Shown here one piece after another: positions 16,590 through 25,109 of a stretch of 64,000 nt of DNA. Made by a program: the position numbers and the translations under genes. The stretch is from Streptomyces sp. NBC_01217 (GTDB lineage Bacteria > Actinomycetota > Actinomycetes > Streptomycetales > Streptomycetaceae), in assembly GCF_035994185.1 (NCBI RefSeq), contig NZ_CP108538.1, positions 496,001-560,000 on the forward strand. The letters are read 5' to 3'. The notes below the pieces were generated by a model. The model was not told where the DNA came from, made no database searches, and saw only the letters and a list, made by a program, of their open reading frames with translations. The stretch's first letter is position 1, and each line of letters starts with the position of its first letter.

Positions 16590-17555
16590 TCACCTCGGAT
16601 TGCGGTCCTTGTCGATGATCTGAGCGCGCACGCCCTCCACCAGGTCGGGCCTGGTGAAAGCGGTGCACGAAGTCCGGTACTCCTGGTCGAGCACCGCCTC
16701 CAGGCTGTCGAGCCCGCGCGCCCTGCGCAGGGCGGAGAGCGTCACCTTGAGCGCGGTGGGCGACTTGGCCAGGATCGTTTCGGCAGCCTGCTTCGCGGCG
16801 GGGACACCGCTGTTGTCGAGCCGTTCGAGGATCTCCTCGACGGAGTCGGCCCGGTAGCAGAAATCGATCCACTCACGGTGCGCCGCCAGTTCCCCGCTCG
16901 GCGCGGGCGTGGCGTACCGCCGCACCGTCTCCTGGATCCCGGCAGCCGTATCGCAGCCGGCGAGGGCTGTGGTGAGCTCGGCCAGACTCTGCGACGGCAC
17001 GAAGTGGTCGGCGAGCCCGCACAGCAGCGCATCACCTGCGCCGACCGCGTCCGCGGTGAGCGCAAGGTGGGTGCCGAGCTCGCCGGGCGCAGCGCCGAGG
17101 AGATACGTCCCGCCCACATCGGGGACGAATCCGATACCCGTCTCGGGCATGGCGATGCGCGAGCGTTCGGTGACGACGCGGACGTCGCCGTGGGCCGAGA
17201 CACCGACGCCACCGCCCATCACGATGCCGTCCATGATCGCCACGTACGGCTTGGGAAAGCGGGCGACACGGGCGTTGAGCCGGTACTCGTCACGCCAGAA
17301 CTCCATCGACGCTCCGCCTCCCGTGCGGGCGTCGTCGTGAATCGACCGGATGTCGCCGCCCGCGCAGAGGCCGCGCTCCCCCGCCCCGGTGATCAGAACC
17401 GCAGTGACGGTGTCGTCGAGCTCGGCCGCGGCGAGCGCTTCACCGATGCGCAGCACCATGGCGTGATTCAGCGCGTTGAGGGCGCGCGGGCGGTTGAGCG
17501 TGATGTGCCGGATGCGCCCCTCGGTGTGCAGCAGAACGGGATCGTCGTGGTTCAT
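16590..17555 (-). CDS. 3-hydroxyisobutyryl-CoA hydrolase, truncated by a late in-frame TGA
   Basis: 321 residues of crotonase fold: ITLNRPRALNALNHAM, oxyanion segment GLCAGGDIRSI, VMGGGVGVSAHG and the hydrolase-type MPETGIGFVPDVGGTYLL. The family hydrolyses 3-hydroxyisobutyryl-CoA in valine breakdown. It stops at DKDRNPR with TGA (16590-16592). The same frame continues for 35 more residues (SPAELAEVTEADVALFF, then APLGDRELGL) to a second TGA at 16482-16484; this is the normal C-terminus of the family, where the interrupted codon is typically Trp (TGG). Hence a TGG-to-TGA nonsense change, readthrough or a sequencing error. Start at 17555. Confidence 0.88.
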   Translation of the reverse strand: MNHDDPVLLHTEGRIRHITLNRPRALNALNHAMVLRIGEALAAAELDDTVTAVLITGAGERGLCAGGDIRSIHDDARTGGGASMEFWRDEYRLNARVARFPKPYVAIMDGIVMGGGVGVSAHGDVRVVTERSRIAMPETGIGFVPDVGGTYLLGAAPGELGTHLALTADAVGAGDALLCGLADHFVPSQSLAELTTALAGCDTAAGIQETVRRYATPAPSGELAAHREWIDFCYRADSVEEILERLDNSGVPAAKQAAETILAKSPTALKVTLSALRRARGLDSLEAVLDQEYRTSCTAFTRPDLVEGVRAQIIDKDRNPR

Positions 17556-17801
17556 GAATGCGCTCCGGTCAGCCCCTGTGCCGTATCGCCCGCCGATCAC
17601 GGACGGTCTTCCGTCGTCATTCTGCGGGGCGGATGACGGGCTCGGGAATCGGGGGTGCAAAAACCGGTCGGACCGGCCCGCAGCCCCGTTTTCACCGGGT
17701 GTCCGCTGTGGCAGCCTGCCGGAACCGGTTCGACAATTGAGACAGCCCGTACGGGCCGCGCCGCCCCGGCTGCCCCCCGCCGGAAGGACTCCGGAGCAGG
17801 A

Positions 17802-19931
17802 ATGACCGATCACGACCGGCAACCGAGCACAGCCGTCCCGCCCCGCCTGCTGATCGAGAAGTCACACACCAGCGAGATCGCGACGGCGCAGCGGCTTGCC
17901 ATGAACCGGACGGGCAGCTTCGAGTGGGACCTGGACGCCCAGACGCTGGACATCGACGAAGCGGGCCTGCTGGTCTTCGGGCTGGACCCGATGACCTTCG
18001 ACTCACGACCCAAGACCCTGGTGGCGCGCCTGGAACCCGCGGAGCGGGCCCGACTCCACATGGCGATCGACGAAGCGATCAAGGGCGGGCGCACCTCGTA
18101 CAGTGTGCACATCCGGGTACCGCTCGACGACGGCGCGACCCAGTGGACCCACATCCAGGCGCGGATACTGCGCAGCGACGACGGCCGGGCGCACCGGGTC
18201 ATCGGGGTGGTACGGGACGCGACGGCGGAGGTCACCCATTCGGCCTTCGTGCTGGACCTGGAAAAACGGCGGCAGCGCCAGACCAGCATTGTTGAACGAA
18301 CAACGAGTGCGCTGTCGCGGGCGGTGACGGTGGACGATGTGACCGCCGCGCTCACCGGACCGGGCGGGCTGGCCCGGCTCGGCGCGGACGGGCTCTCGCT
18401 CGGTCTGATCGAGAACACGACGCTCAACGTCATCGCTCTGAGCGGTGACCCGCTGGAGGCGATCGACGAACTCGGGTCCGCGGGGCTGGACCGGAGGTAC
18501 CCCCTGGCCGACACGATTCTCAGCGGCCGTCCCCGGTTCATCACCTCGGTCGCGGAGCTCATCGACCGCTATCCCGTGCTGGCTCCCTGCGCGGAGCGGT
18601 TGGAATTCCGCGCGGCCGCCTATCTGCCGCTCGTCGCCCAGGCGCGTTCCCTCGGCACCCTGGCGCTCTTCTACCGCGAAAGCACGGCCTTCAACGCCGA
18701 TGAGCGCAATCTGTGTCTGGGCCTGGCCGCCATCGTGGCCCAGTCCCTCCAGCGGGCGACGCTCTTCGACGAGGAGCGCGAGTTCGCCACCGGCCTCCAG
18801 TCGGCCATGCTGCCGAGGCGGATCCAGGAGATCGAGGGCGGCGAGATCGCCGTGCGCTATCACGCGGCCTGGAGCGGACGCCAGGTCGGCGGTGACTGGT
18901 ACGACGTGATCCCGCTGCCGATGGACCGCTTCGGCATCGTCGTGGGTGACGTGCAAGGTCATGACACACATGCCGCCGCCATCATGGGTCAGTTGCGCAT
19001 CGCGCTGCGCGCGTACGCCGGTGAGGGACACGCTCCCTCGACGGTGCTGGCCCGGGCCTCGCGCTTCCTCGCCGAACTGGACACGGACCGATTCGCGACA
19101 TGCACGTACGCCCAGGTCGATCTCGCCTCGGGGACCGTGCGTGTGGTGCGCGCCGGGCACTTCGGACCGCTGATCCGGCACGTGGACGGCCGGGTCGGCA
19201 GCCCTCAGGTGCGGGGCGGTCTGCCGCTGGGCATCTCGACCGACTTCGGGGACGAGGAGTTTCCGGAGACCCGTCTCGACCTGGTGCCGGGCGAAACCAT
19301 TGTCCTGTACACAGATGGGCTCGTGGAAGAGCCGGGGGTCGATGTCGATACGGGTGTGCAGGCCCTGATCAACGAGGTCGGCACGGGGCCCGCGGGCGCT
19401 CAGGCGCTGGCCGATCATCTGTCGGACCGGCTGTGGGAGCGCTGGGGCTCAGGGGACGATGTCGCTCTGCTGGTGCTGCGGCGCAGTCCGGATCCGGGAT
19501 CGCCCCGGGCCCCGCGATTGCACCAGTACGTCCATCAGGCCGACCCTGAAGGGCTGTCCGATGCCCGAATCATCGTGCGTCAGGCCCTGACCGACTGGGA
19601 CATGGCCGAATTCGCCGACGACGCCGAGCTGGTCACCGGGGAGCTCCTGGTGAATGTGCTTCTGCACACGGAAGGCGGCGCGGTACTCACTCTGGAGGTG
19701 CTGCCGGAACCCGTCCGGCGGGTCCGGCTGTCTGTCCAGGACCGTTCAAGTGCCTGGCCCAGACGCCGCACCCCGGGCGAGACCGCGACATCGGGTCGAG
19801 GCCTGCTGCTCCTGGATGCCGTCGCCGCCCGCTGGGGCATCGAGCCTCGCGGCGAGGGCAAGGCCGTCTGGTGCGAGATCGGGCCCCCCGCACCGCCCAC
19901 GCCGCCTCCGCCGCCCGCGGAGCAGGTGTGA
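17802..19931 (+). CDS. PAS-GAF-PP2C (SpoIIE)-HATPase phosphatase/anti-sigma switch protein
   Basis: 709 residues. Order: PAS (about 25-145), GAF (about 160-315, including LGTLALFYRES), SpoIIE-type PP2C phosphatase (about 330-555; metal motifs GGDWYDV and VVGDVQGHD, FGPLI, and GDDVALLVL), and a C-terminal HATPase_c of anti-sigma-factor type (about 580-700; GELLVNVLLH for the N box and GRGLLLLD for the G box). Such proteins dephosphorylate anti-anti-sigma factors, and the kinase-like domain can bind ATP or phosphorylate partners. Cytoplasmic; no membrane segment. The ATG at 17802 is preceded by GGAGCAGGA. Ends in a Pro-rich tail. Confidence 0.92.
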   Translation: MTDHDRQPSTAVPPRLLIEKSHTSEIATAQRLAMNRTGSFEWDLDAQTLDIDEAGLLVFGLDPMTFDSRPKTLVARLEPAERARLHMAIDEAIKGGRTSYSVHIRVPLDDGATQWTHIQARILRSDDGRAHRVIGVVRDATAEVTHSAFVLDLEKRRQRQTSIVERTTSALSRAVTVDDVTAALTGPGGLARLGADGLSLGLIENTTLNVIALSGDPLEAIDELGSAGLDRRYPLADTILSGRPRFITSVAELIDRYPVLAPCAERLEFRAAAYLPLVAQARSLGTLALFYRESTAFNADERNLCLGLAAIVAQSLQRATLFDEEREFATGLQSAMLPRRIQEIEGGEIAVRYHAAWSGRQVGGDWYDVIPLPMDRFGIVVGDVQGHDTHAAAIMGQLRIALRAYAGEGHAPSTVLARASRFLAELDTDRFATCTYAQVDLASGTVRVVRAGHFGPLIRHVDGRVGSPQVRGGLPLGISTDFGDEEFPETRLDLVPGETIVLYTDGLVEEPGVDVDTGVQALINEVGTGPAGAQALADHLSDRLWERWGSGDDVALLVLRRSPDPGSPRAPRLHQYVHQADPEGLSDARIIVRQALTDWDMAEFADDAELVTGELLVNVLLHTEGGAVLTLEVLPEPVRRVRLSVQDRSSAWPRRRTPGETATSGRGLLLLDAVAARWGIEPRGEGKAVWCEIGPPAPPTPPPPPAEQV

Positions 19932-19944
19932 TGAGAACGCAGAA

Positions 19945-19980
19945 GGGGTGTGTCGCCCCGGGACCGGGGCGACACACCCC
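19945..19980 (+). terminator. Terminator of the PP2C gene
   Basis: A 15-bp perfect stem (19945-19959 with 19966-19980) and a 6-nt loop, 13 bp after the stop at 19931. Confidence 0.85.
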
Positions 19981-19984
19981 TCGG

Positions 19985-20022
19985 CAGGTGGTCCTGGCAC
20001 GGTCCTGCGCCAGGACCACCTG
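19985..20022 (-). terminator. Terminator of the LAETG surface-protein gene
   Basis: A second, independent 14-bp perfect stem (19985-19998 with 20009-20022), 8 bp past the stop of the convergent gene at 20031. Back-to-back terminators isolate the two transcripts. Confidence 0.8.
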
Positions 20023-20030
20023 GTTCTACG

Positions 20031-20651
20031 TCAGTGCTGAGCGGTGCGACGCTTGCGCACGGACCACATGATGCCGCCACCGGCCAGCAGAACGGCCACA
20101 GCCGCTCCACCGATGATGGGGGTGGCGGACGACGAACCCGTCTCGGCCAGGTCCGGCGAGCTGGGCGTCGGGGAGGCCGCGGCGGGGGCGGACTCCGAAG
20201 GCGCCTCACTGGGCTTGGCGCTCTCGGCGGGCGCCTCCGAGGAAGGCGCCTGCGACGGCGTGTCCTCGGACGGCGCGGGCGACGGGGTGGTCCCCTCGCA
20301 CACCGGTGCCACCTTGGTCTCGTCGCGCGAGAAGTTGTCGCCGTCGCCGGCCTTGACGACGAGCCGAACCGTCAGCTCCTTGTCGTGCTTGGGCAGCTCG
20401 AGCTTCTTGTGGAACTCCCTCTCGAAACCCTCGGTGGGCAGGAGGTCCTTGCCGTCGACGGTCACGGTCACCTGGTTGGCGACCTTGCCGTTGTAGGCGG
20501 TCAGATCAAGGCTCACCTCGGTGCAGGTCACGTCCCAGGTGGGGGTGTGAGCTGCGGCCGGGCCGGCGGAGAGGACCGCGCCGGTCAAGCCGACCACCGC
20601 AGCGGCCGCGAGAGTTCCCGCGGCGCGCAACGATCTCCTGGGTATGGTCAT
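20031..20651 (-). CDS. Sortase-anchored (LAETG) surface protein
   Basis: 206 residues from ATG 20651 (GGAGGA, 7-nt spacing). Signal peptide about 1-34 (ends PAAAHT), an Ig-like or beta domain (about 35-120) with two cysteines, then a Pro/Ser/Ala-rich stalk of about 45 residues. The sorting signal is LAETG at about 168-172, a hydrophobic segment, and a basic RKRR tail. LAxTG is the motif cleaved by Streptomyces class E sortases, so the protein should be linked to peptidoglycan. No sortase gene is in the window. Ligand or function unknown. Confidence 0.9.
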   Translation of the reverse strand: MTIPRRSLRAAGTLAAAAVVGLTGAVLSAGPAAAHTPTWDVTCTEVSLDLTAYNGKVANQVTVTVDGKDLLPTEGFEREFHKKLELPKHDKELTVRLVVKAGDGDNFSRDETKVAPVCEGTTPSPAPSEDTPSQAPSSEAPAESAKPSEAPSESAPAAASPTPSSPDLAETGSSSATPIIGGAAVAVLLAGGGIMWSVRKRRTAQH

Positions 20652-20832
20652 GAATTCTTCCTCCGCATATGTTTCATCGCCCGAATGGCGGTGGGCCGCA
20701 CAGTACTGCCCCTGATAACCACACCTGCACCCGCCCCATGAAGCATCAGCGGCCACAACCAACCCCACATCACCACTGGTTGGGACATGACGGACACCGT
20801 GCGGAGGATGCGGCGGCCCGTCAGGACAGCTG

Positions 20833-21321
20833 TCACAGAGAGCGGTGCATGATGTGCAGTCCGACGAATCCCTGTTTCGGATGGTTGAACCCCTCGGGCA
20901 GGGTTCCCAGGACCTCGAAACCGAGCGAGCGGTAGAGCCGGACCGCGTAGGTGTTCGTCTCCACCACCGCGTTGAACTGCATGGCCCGGAACCCCGCTGA
21001 GCGAGCCCATTGCAGCGTGTACTCGCACAGGGCCCGGCCGACGCCCTGCCCGGATCGCTTCGGATCGACCATGTAGCTGGCGCTGGCAATGTGTGCGCCA
21101 TTGCCCATGTGGTTGTTGTTCATCTTTGCCGTGCCGAGGATCGTCCCGTCGTCGTCGACTGCGACGACCGTGCGGTTCGGTGACCTGAGGAGCCACCAGG
21201 AGCGGGCGTCGTCCTCACCGAGATCGAGCGGGTAGGTGAAGGTCTCGCCCGCGGCGACGATTTCGTGGAAGAACGGCCAGATGGCGGGCCAGTCCTCAGC
21301 AGTGGCTTCCCTGATCAGCAT
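20833..21321 (-). CDS. GNAT-family N-acetyltransferase
   Basis: 162 residues. The start MLIREATAEDWPAIWPFF and the acetyl-CoA loop VDPKRSGQGVGRALCEY are standard GNAT features; RLYRSLGFEVLGT is the conserved end motif. It resembles phosphinothricin/amino-acid acetyltransferase-like members. The substrate is not predictable. It is 41 bp downstream of the DUF6397-like gene on the same strand and may be co-transcribed. Confidence 0.9.
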   Translation of the reverse strand: MLIREATAEDWPAIWPFFHEIVAAGETFTYPLDLGEDDARSWWLLRSPNRTVVAVDDDGTILGTAKMNNNHMGNGAHIASASYMVDPKRSGQGVGRALCEYTLQWARSAGFRAMQFNAVVETNTYAVRLYRSLGFEVLGTLPEGFNHPKQGFVGLHIMHRSL

Positions 21322-21362
21322 GTGGGCCAGGATGCCGGTGCCGATCTTCTTTCGCGAGTTGT

Positions 21363-22466
21363 TTACCGGCGACGGCTCCGGGAGGTGCGCCTGCGCAGAC
21401 TGAGCCGGGCAAGCAGCCCATGTGCGCCTTCCGGAGCGGCTGTCGGCGCGGGCACGGGATCGGGCGCCGGGTCGGCATCCGGAGCCCGGGCCGGTCCGGA
21501 GGCCGGGAGTAGCCCGAAGGCCCGGGTGCGATCGGCGGCCGGAGCGGGATCAGAGGTCCGGGCGAGTTCGCCCTCGGCGGCGCGCGCGAGCACCGGCCCT
21601 TGCCCGCCCTGAAGTCCGGATTCGTTCCCGGGGCCGGGGCGGGGGCGCCACTCGTCGCCCGGACGCGGAGCAGGGCGGACCTCCCGGGCGTTGTCCAGCT
21701 CCGTGATCAGGCCGACTCGCCGCCACAGCATCTCGTCCGGTTCGTCGGCCTGCATCAGACGCGCCATGGTCTCCCGGGCAGCAGGCGACCCCGTTGGCCC
21801 GAAGGCCGGTTCGGGCCGGATCCTCGCGAGGTGGGCACGCTCGTACGGATCGTCGACCACCTCTGCGAGCTGCACCGGGTCCAGTGCGCCCGCGAGCACG
21901 GCCGCGCGGGCCCAGGGGTCCTCCGTGAGACCCAGCAGCCGTTCGATCCGGCGCGAGCGCCATTCGCGCGCACGGCAGTCGCCCCCTCCCTCCAGCCGGC
22001 TACGCACGCAGGCCGGGGCCTTCCCCGCCAGGAGGTGCGGTTCCCGGGCCGCGAACTCCACAAGCTCCTGCGCGAGATAGAGCCAGACCACCGCCCGGTA
22101 CCGGTTGAGATAGAACGTGATCGGCGTGAGGCAGCCCGCCCGGGCCAGTTTGGTGAAGCGGTCCGGGCTGATCCCGAGCAGCTGAGCGCCTTCCGCCGTC
22201 CCCACCGTGCGCACCCGCTCCCGCAGCGCCTCCGGGAACCCGTCCCGCGACCGCAGCCGGTCGACCTCCTCCCGTCGGACCCTCGCCCTTCCGCCGTCCT
22301 GCGGCACCAGCACTCGGACCAGGCCCACATGCACGGCGATGACGAACTCGCCTCTCTTCAGCTGCAGTTCCTGGGCTGCGGTGCCCACGGCCATCGTGCT
22401 TGCGGTCTCTGTACACACATCCGCCGCGGTCGCGGTCTCCGTACACACAGCTTCGGTAACAGTCAT
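21363..22466 (-). CDS. DUF6397-like Streptomyces protein
   Basis: 367 residues from ATG 22466 (GGGGGAG upstream). The N-terminal part has helix-turn-helix character: LQLKRGEFVIAVHVGLVR, RREEVDRLRSRDGFPEALR and LLGISPDRFTKLARAG, then FYLNRYRAVVWLYLAQEL, a pattern I recall from the actinobacterial DUF6397 family. The C-terminal 120 residues are low-complexity Pro/Ala/Gly/Arg ending in a basic tail. A short duplicated VCTETAT segment occurs near the N-terminus. Possibly a DNA-binding regulator; unproven. Confidence 0.7.
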   Translation of the reverse strand: MTVTEAVCTETATAADVCTETASTMAVGTAAQELQLKRGEFVIAVHVGLVRVLVPQDGGRARVRREEVDRLRSRDGFPEALRERVRTVGTAEGAQLLGISPDRFTKLARAGCLTPITFYLNRYRAVVWLYLAQELVEFAAREPHLLAGKAPACVRSRLEGGGDCRAREWRSRRIERLLGLTEDPWARAAVLAGALDPVQLAEVVDDPYERAHLARIRPEPAFGPTGSPAARETMARLMQADEPDEMLWRRVGLITELDNAREVRPAPRPGDEWRPRPGPGNESGLQGGQGPVLARAAEGELARTSDPAPAADRTRAFGLLPASGPARAPDADPAPDPVPAPTAAPEGAHGLLARLSLRRRTSRSRRR

Positions 22467-22582
22467 GATGCTCTCCCCCATGAGGCTCCATGAGACTCCC
22501 GCGAGACTCAATTACTCTCTGTGAGCACCGTAACCCGCAACCGACACCGTCCGTCCGGCCTGTGGATAACTCCGGATCCGGG

Positions 22583-22996
22583 TCAGTTCCGGCCGCTTCC
22601 CTCGCTTCCCATCTGCCGCGCGGCAACACCGAGATGTTCTCCGACTCTGTTGACGAGCAGCGTCATCTCGTACGCGACCTGGCCGACGTCGGCCTCGGCC
22701 TCGCTCAGCACACACAGACAGCTGCCCTCCCCCGCGGCCGTCACGAAGAGCAGTGCCTCGTCGAATTCCACCATCGTCTGCCGGGCCTTCCCCGCCCGGA
22801 AGTGGCGCCCCGATCCGCGCGCGAGGCTGTGCAGCCCGGACGAGACCGCGGCAAGATGCTCCGCGTCCTCGCGCGCCAGATCCGTGCTGGCTCCGGTCAC
22901 CAGCCCGTCGTTCGACAGCACCAGTGCGTGCCGTATGTGCTCGACCCTGCTCGTCAGATCGTCAAGGAGCCAGTCGAGTTCCCTGTCCAGCGCCAT
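22583..22996 (-). CDS. Roadblock/LC7 (MglB/CvnB-type) protein
   Basis: 137 residues from ATG 22996 (GGGGAGG, 9-nt spacing). LDWLLDDLTSRVEHIRHALV, GLVTGASTDLAREDAEHLAA and QTMVEFDEALLFVTAAGEG are the standard CvnB pattern. In conservons, CvnB partners the GTPase CvnD as a GAP-like or scaffold component. Here it lies 142 bp downstream of a CvnD-type GTPase, the reverse of the usual A-B-C-D order, and with no kinase or DUF742 gene next to it. Confidence 0.88.
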   Translation of the reverse strand: MALDRELDWLLDDLTSRVEHIRHALVLSNDGLVTGASTDLAREDAEHLAAVSSGLHSLARGSGRHFRAGKARQTMVEFDEALLFVTAAGEGSCLCVLSEAEADVGQVAYEMTLLVNRVGEHLGVAARQMGSEGSGRN

Positions 22997-23087
22997 GTCC
23001 CCGTTCCTCCCCACTCATACGTTCCCCGTGCCCCACGTTTCGCGTAAGCCTCGCGCACCGGTCACATACGGGCAAGCACTCCTCGGG

Positions 23088-23112
23088 CATGTGGCCGGGT
23101 CCCGGCCACATG
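23088..23112. terminator. Hairpin between GTPase and roadblock genes
   Basis: CATGTGGCCGGG-T-CCCGGCCACATG, perfect 12-bp arms around a single base, 26 bp after the GTPase stop and 92 bp before the roadblock start. It may terminate or attenuate the GTPase transcript. Confidence 0.6.
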
Positions 23113-23138
23113 GCGCGCATTGGATGTGTGCCCGCAGG

Positions 23139-23765
23139 TCAGCCCACCGAGTCGAGAAGGCGGGCGGTATGCATCCGGCCGGCGTATTCGACCATGCGGA
23201 TCAGGACTTCCTTGCCGGAGTCGCGGTCGCGCGCATCGCACAGGACGACAGGGGTGCCGATGTCCAGATCAAGGGCTCGGGACACTTCGCGTTCGCCGTA
23301 GGCGCGGGCGCCCGCGAAGCAGTTGACCGCGACGACGAAGGGGATGCCACGGTGCTCGAAATAGTCGACGGCCGGAAAGCAGTCCTCCAGGCGGCGGGTG
23401 TCGGCGAGGACGACGGCCCCGAGCGCACCTTGGGAGAGCTCGTCCCACAGGAACCAGAAGCGGTCCTGACCGGGCGTGCCGAACAGGTAGAGCGAGAGAC
23501 CGGACCGGATGGTGATACGACCGAAGTCCATGGCGACGGTCGTCGTGGTCTTCTGATCGACCCCGCCGGTGTCGTCGACCGACTGTCCCGCCTCGCTGAG
23601 GAGTTCCTCGGTCCGCAGCGGCCGGATCTCGCTGACCGCGCCGACCAGCGTCGTCTTCCCGACCCCGAAGCCTCCGGCGACCAATATCTTCAGTGCGAGG
23701 GCCTCGGTCTCCGCGGCCTCCCCGGCCGTCTCCCCATGGGCGTTGTCAGCGTGCTCGGAAGGCAT
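23139..23765 (-). CDS. Small GTPase, CvnD/Mgl-like
   Basis: 208 residues. P-loop GGFGVGKTTL, switch region QKTTTTVAMDFGR, and G3-like LFGTPGQDRFWFLWDEL, where DxxG appears as GTPGQ as in conservon GTPases. VAVNCFAGA stands in for the canonical NKxD motif. An acidic N-terminal extension of about 24 residues precedes the fold. CvnD proteins act with CvnA-C in a sensor/GTPase module at the membrane. No CvnA or CvnC gene is adjacent here. Confidence 0.9.
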   Translation of the reverse strand: MPSEHADNAHGETAGEAAETEALALKILVAGGFGVGKTTLVGAVSEIRPLRTEELLSEAGQSVDDTGGVDQKTTTTVAMDFGRITIRSGLSLYLFGTPGQDRFWFLWDELSQGALGAVVLADTRRLEDCFPAVDYFEHRGIPFVVAVNCFAGARAYGEREVSRALDLDIGTPVVLCDARDRDSGKEVLIRMVEYAGRMHTARLLDSVG

Positions 23766-23998
23766 CGATCACTTCTCTCACCAATGAGTCCCAGGACGCC
23801 GAATGCGCAGGTCAGAGCTGTCTCTAGGGGCTCGGATTCCGTGAACCGTCAGCATGAGTACGGCGACAGCATGGCAAACGAGAACCTGCCTCGTGGGACG
23901 GGATCGCTTTTTTCGCGATGTGACCGTTCCCGCTCACTCACTGCCCGGATGAGTCCACAATCCGATGCATCCGCCGGGGTGCGTCTGCCGTTCCCGGT

Positions 23999-24037
23999 CG
24001 TGGGCACATGGGACGGTCACCGGCGCATGTGCCCACG
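23999..24037. promoter_or_regulatory. Long inverted repeat upstream of arsR-type gene
   Basis: CGTGGGCACATG (23999-24010) and CATGTGCCCACG (24026-24037) are perfect 12-bp arms with a 15-nt spacer, ending 75 bp before the ArsR start. A plausible operator or mRNA structure. The rest of 23766-24112 shows no gene; it carries the GTPase promoter on the other strand. Confidence 0.55.
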
Positions 24038-24112
24038 GACGGCGGCCGTCCGGTGCCTACACTGAGTACTTCGGGTGCGAGGAATGGCCCATGCGGACAG
24101 GGAGAGTCAAGA

Positions 24113-24478
24113 GTGTCCACAGCTGCCGACGGCGGTTTCGAGGATCCGCCCGCGGAGGTACTGGTGGAGGCCGCTGCCGCCTTCGGCCTGCTGGCAACGC
24201 CCGCGCGGCTGCACATCGTGTGGGCCCTGTCCCAGGGCGAGAGCGATGTGACCGGCCTCGCGGACCGGGTGGGCGGCACGCTTCCTTCGGTGAGCCAGCA
24301 TCTGACAAAGCTCAAACTGGCCGGTCTCGTACGGTCCCGCCGCGAAGGCCGCCGGCAGGTGTACCTGGTCGACGACCCCGATGTGGTGGCCGTCGTCCGC
24401 CTGATGATCGGCCAGCTCGCCGAACGCGCCGGGCACATGCCCGCGCACCCCGTACGCCTCCATGAGCTCGGTGCCTGA
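24113..24478 (+). CDS. ArsR-family transcriptional regulator
   Basis: 121 residues from GTG 24113 (GGGAG, 8 nt upstream). Winged HTH: FGLLATPARLHIVWALS, VTGLADRVGGTLPSVSQHL, TKLKLAGLVRSRREGRRQVY. The metal-binding ELCVCDL motif of arsenic sensors is absent, so the signal is not arsenic or is unknown; a terminal His-rich run (GHMPAHPVRLHE) might bind a metal, as in CmtR/Zn sensors. Upstream of a GNAT gene 56 bp away on the same strand. Confidence 0.88.
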   Translation: MSTAADGGFEDPPAEVLVEAAAAFGLLATPARLHIVWALSQGESDVTGLADRVGGTLPSVSQHLTKLKLAGLVRSRREGRRQVYLVDDPDVVAVVRLMIGQLAERAGHMPAHPVRLHELGA

Positions 24479-24534
24479 GAGCAGCGCCGCGCAACCCGGG
24501 CCCGTACCCGCTACGAACGGAAGTGGAGAATCTC

Positions 24535-25083
24535 ATGGCCCCGTCGCGCATCGGCCACACGGACTCCGGCACGAGTACCGGCGTCGGCGGTGGGCAGGTG
24601 GTGCAGGCGCGCCGGGCCACTCTCGCCGATGTGCCCGCGCTGGTCCGGCTGCGGGGGTTGATGCTGGCCGACATGGGCATGGAGACGGGCGGCGCCGACG
24701 CGCCTTGGCGGGTGGCCTCGGCGCAGTGGTTCACCGAGCGGCTGCGTCACCCTGCCACGTTCGCCGCGTTCCTGGTCGACGATCCCGAGCTCGGCACCGT
24801 CTCCAGTGCGGTCGGGACGTGCGACGCTCATGCCCCGACTCCGGCGAATCCGAGCGGACTGCACGGGCACGTCTCCAATGTCAGCACCGATCCCCTTCGG
24901 CGCCGCCGTGGGCATGCCCGGGTCTGCCTCGACGCCCTGCTCACCTGGTTCCGCGAGGAGGCGCAGGTCACGGTGGTCAGTCTGTACGCCACCGGGGACG
25001 GCGCCGCACTGTACGAGTCGTACGGCTTCACGGCTCCCCGTCATCTGGCGCTGCAGCTGCGGATGGTGCGGACACCGCGCTGA
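24535..25083 (+). CDS. GNAT-family N-acetyltransferase
   Basis: 182 residues from ATG 24535; an in-frame GTG at 24523 is the alternative. ARRATLADVPALVRLRGL opens the GNAT fold; NVSTDPLRRRRGHARVCLDAL carries the acetyl-CoA-binding RxxGH pattern, and LYESYGFTAPRHLAL the C-terminal motif. It follows the ArsR-type regulator, and may be its target. A perfect GAGCGGCGCCGCTC palindrome overlaps its end (25082-25095). Substrate unknown. Confidence 0.87.
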   Translation: MAPSRIGHTDSGTSTGVGGGQVVQARRATLADVPALVRLRGLMLADMGMETGGADAPWRVASAQWFTERLRHPATFAAFLVDDPELGTVSSAVGTCDAHAPTPANPSGLHGHVSNVSTDPLRRRRGHARVCLDALLTWFREEAQVTVVSLYATGDGAALYESYGFTAPRHLALQLRMVRTPR

Positions 25084-25109
25084 GCGGCGCCGCTCGCACG
25101 CGGGGAGGG

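Noticed and set aside
22521..24065. Long plus-strand open frame across the roadblock and GTPase genes
   Set aside because: It is antisense to two clearly recognisable genes, and its translation shows no domain.
25082..25095. Palindrome as the terminator of the GNAT gene
   Set aside because: It overlaps the stop codon and is short; kept only as a note.
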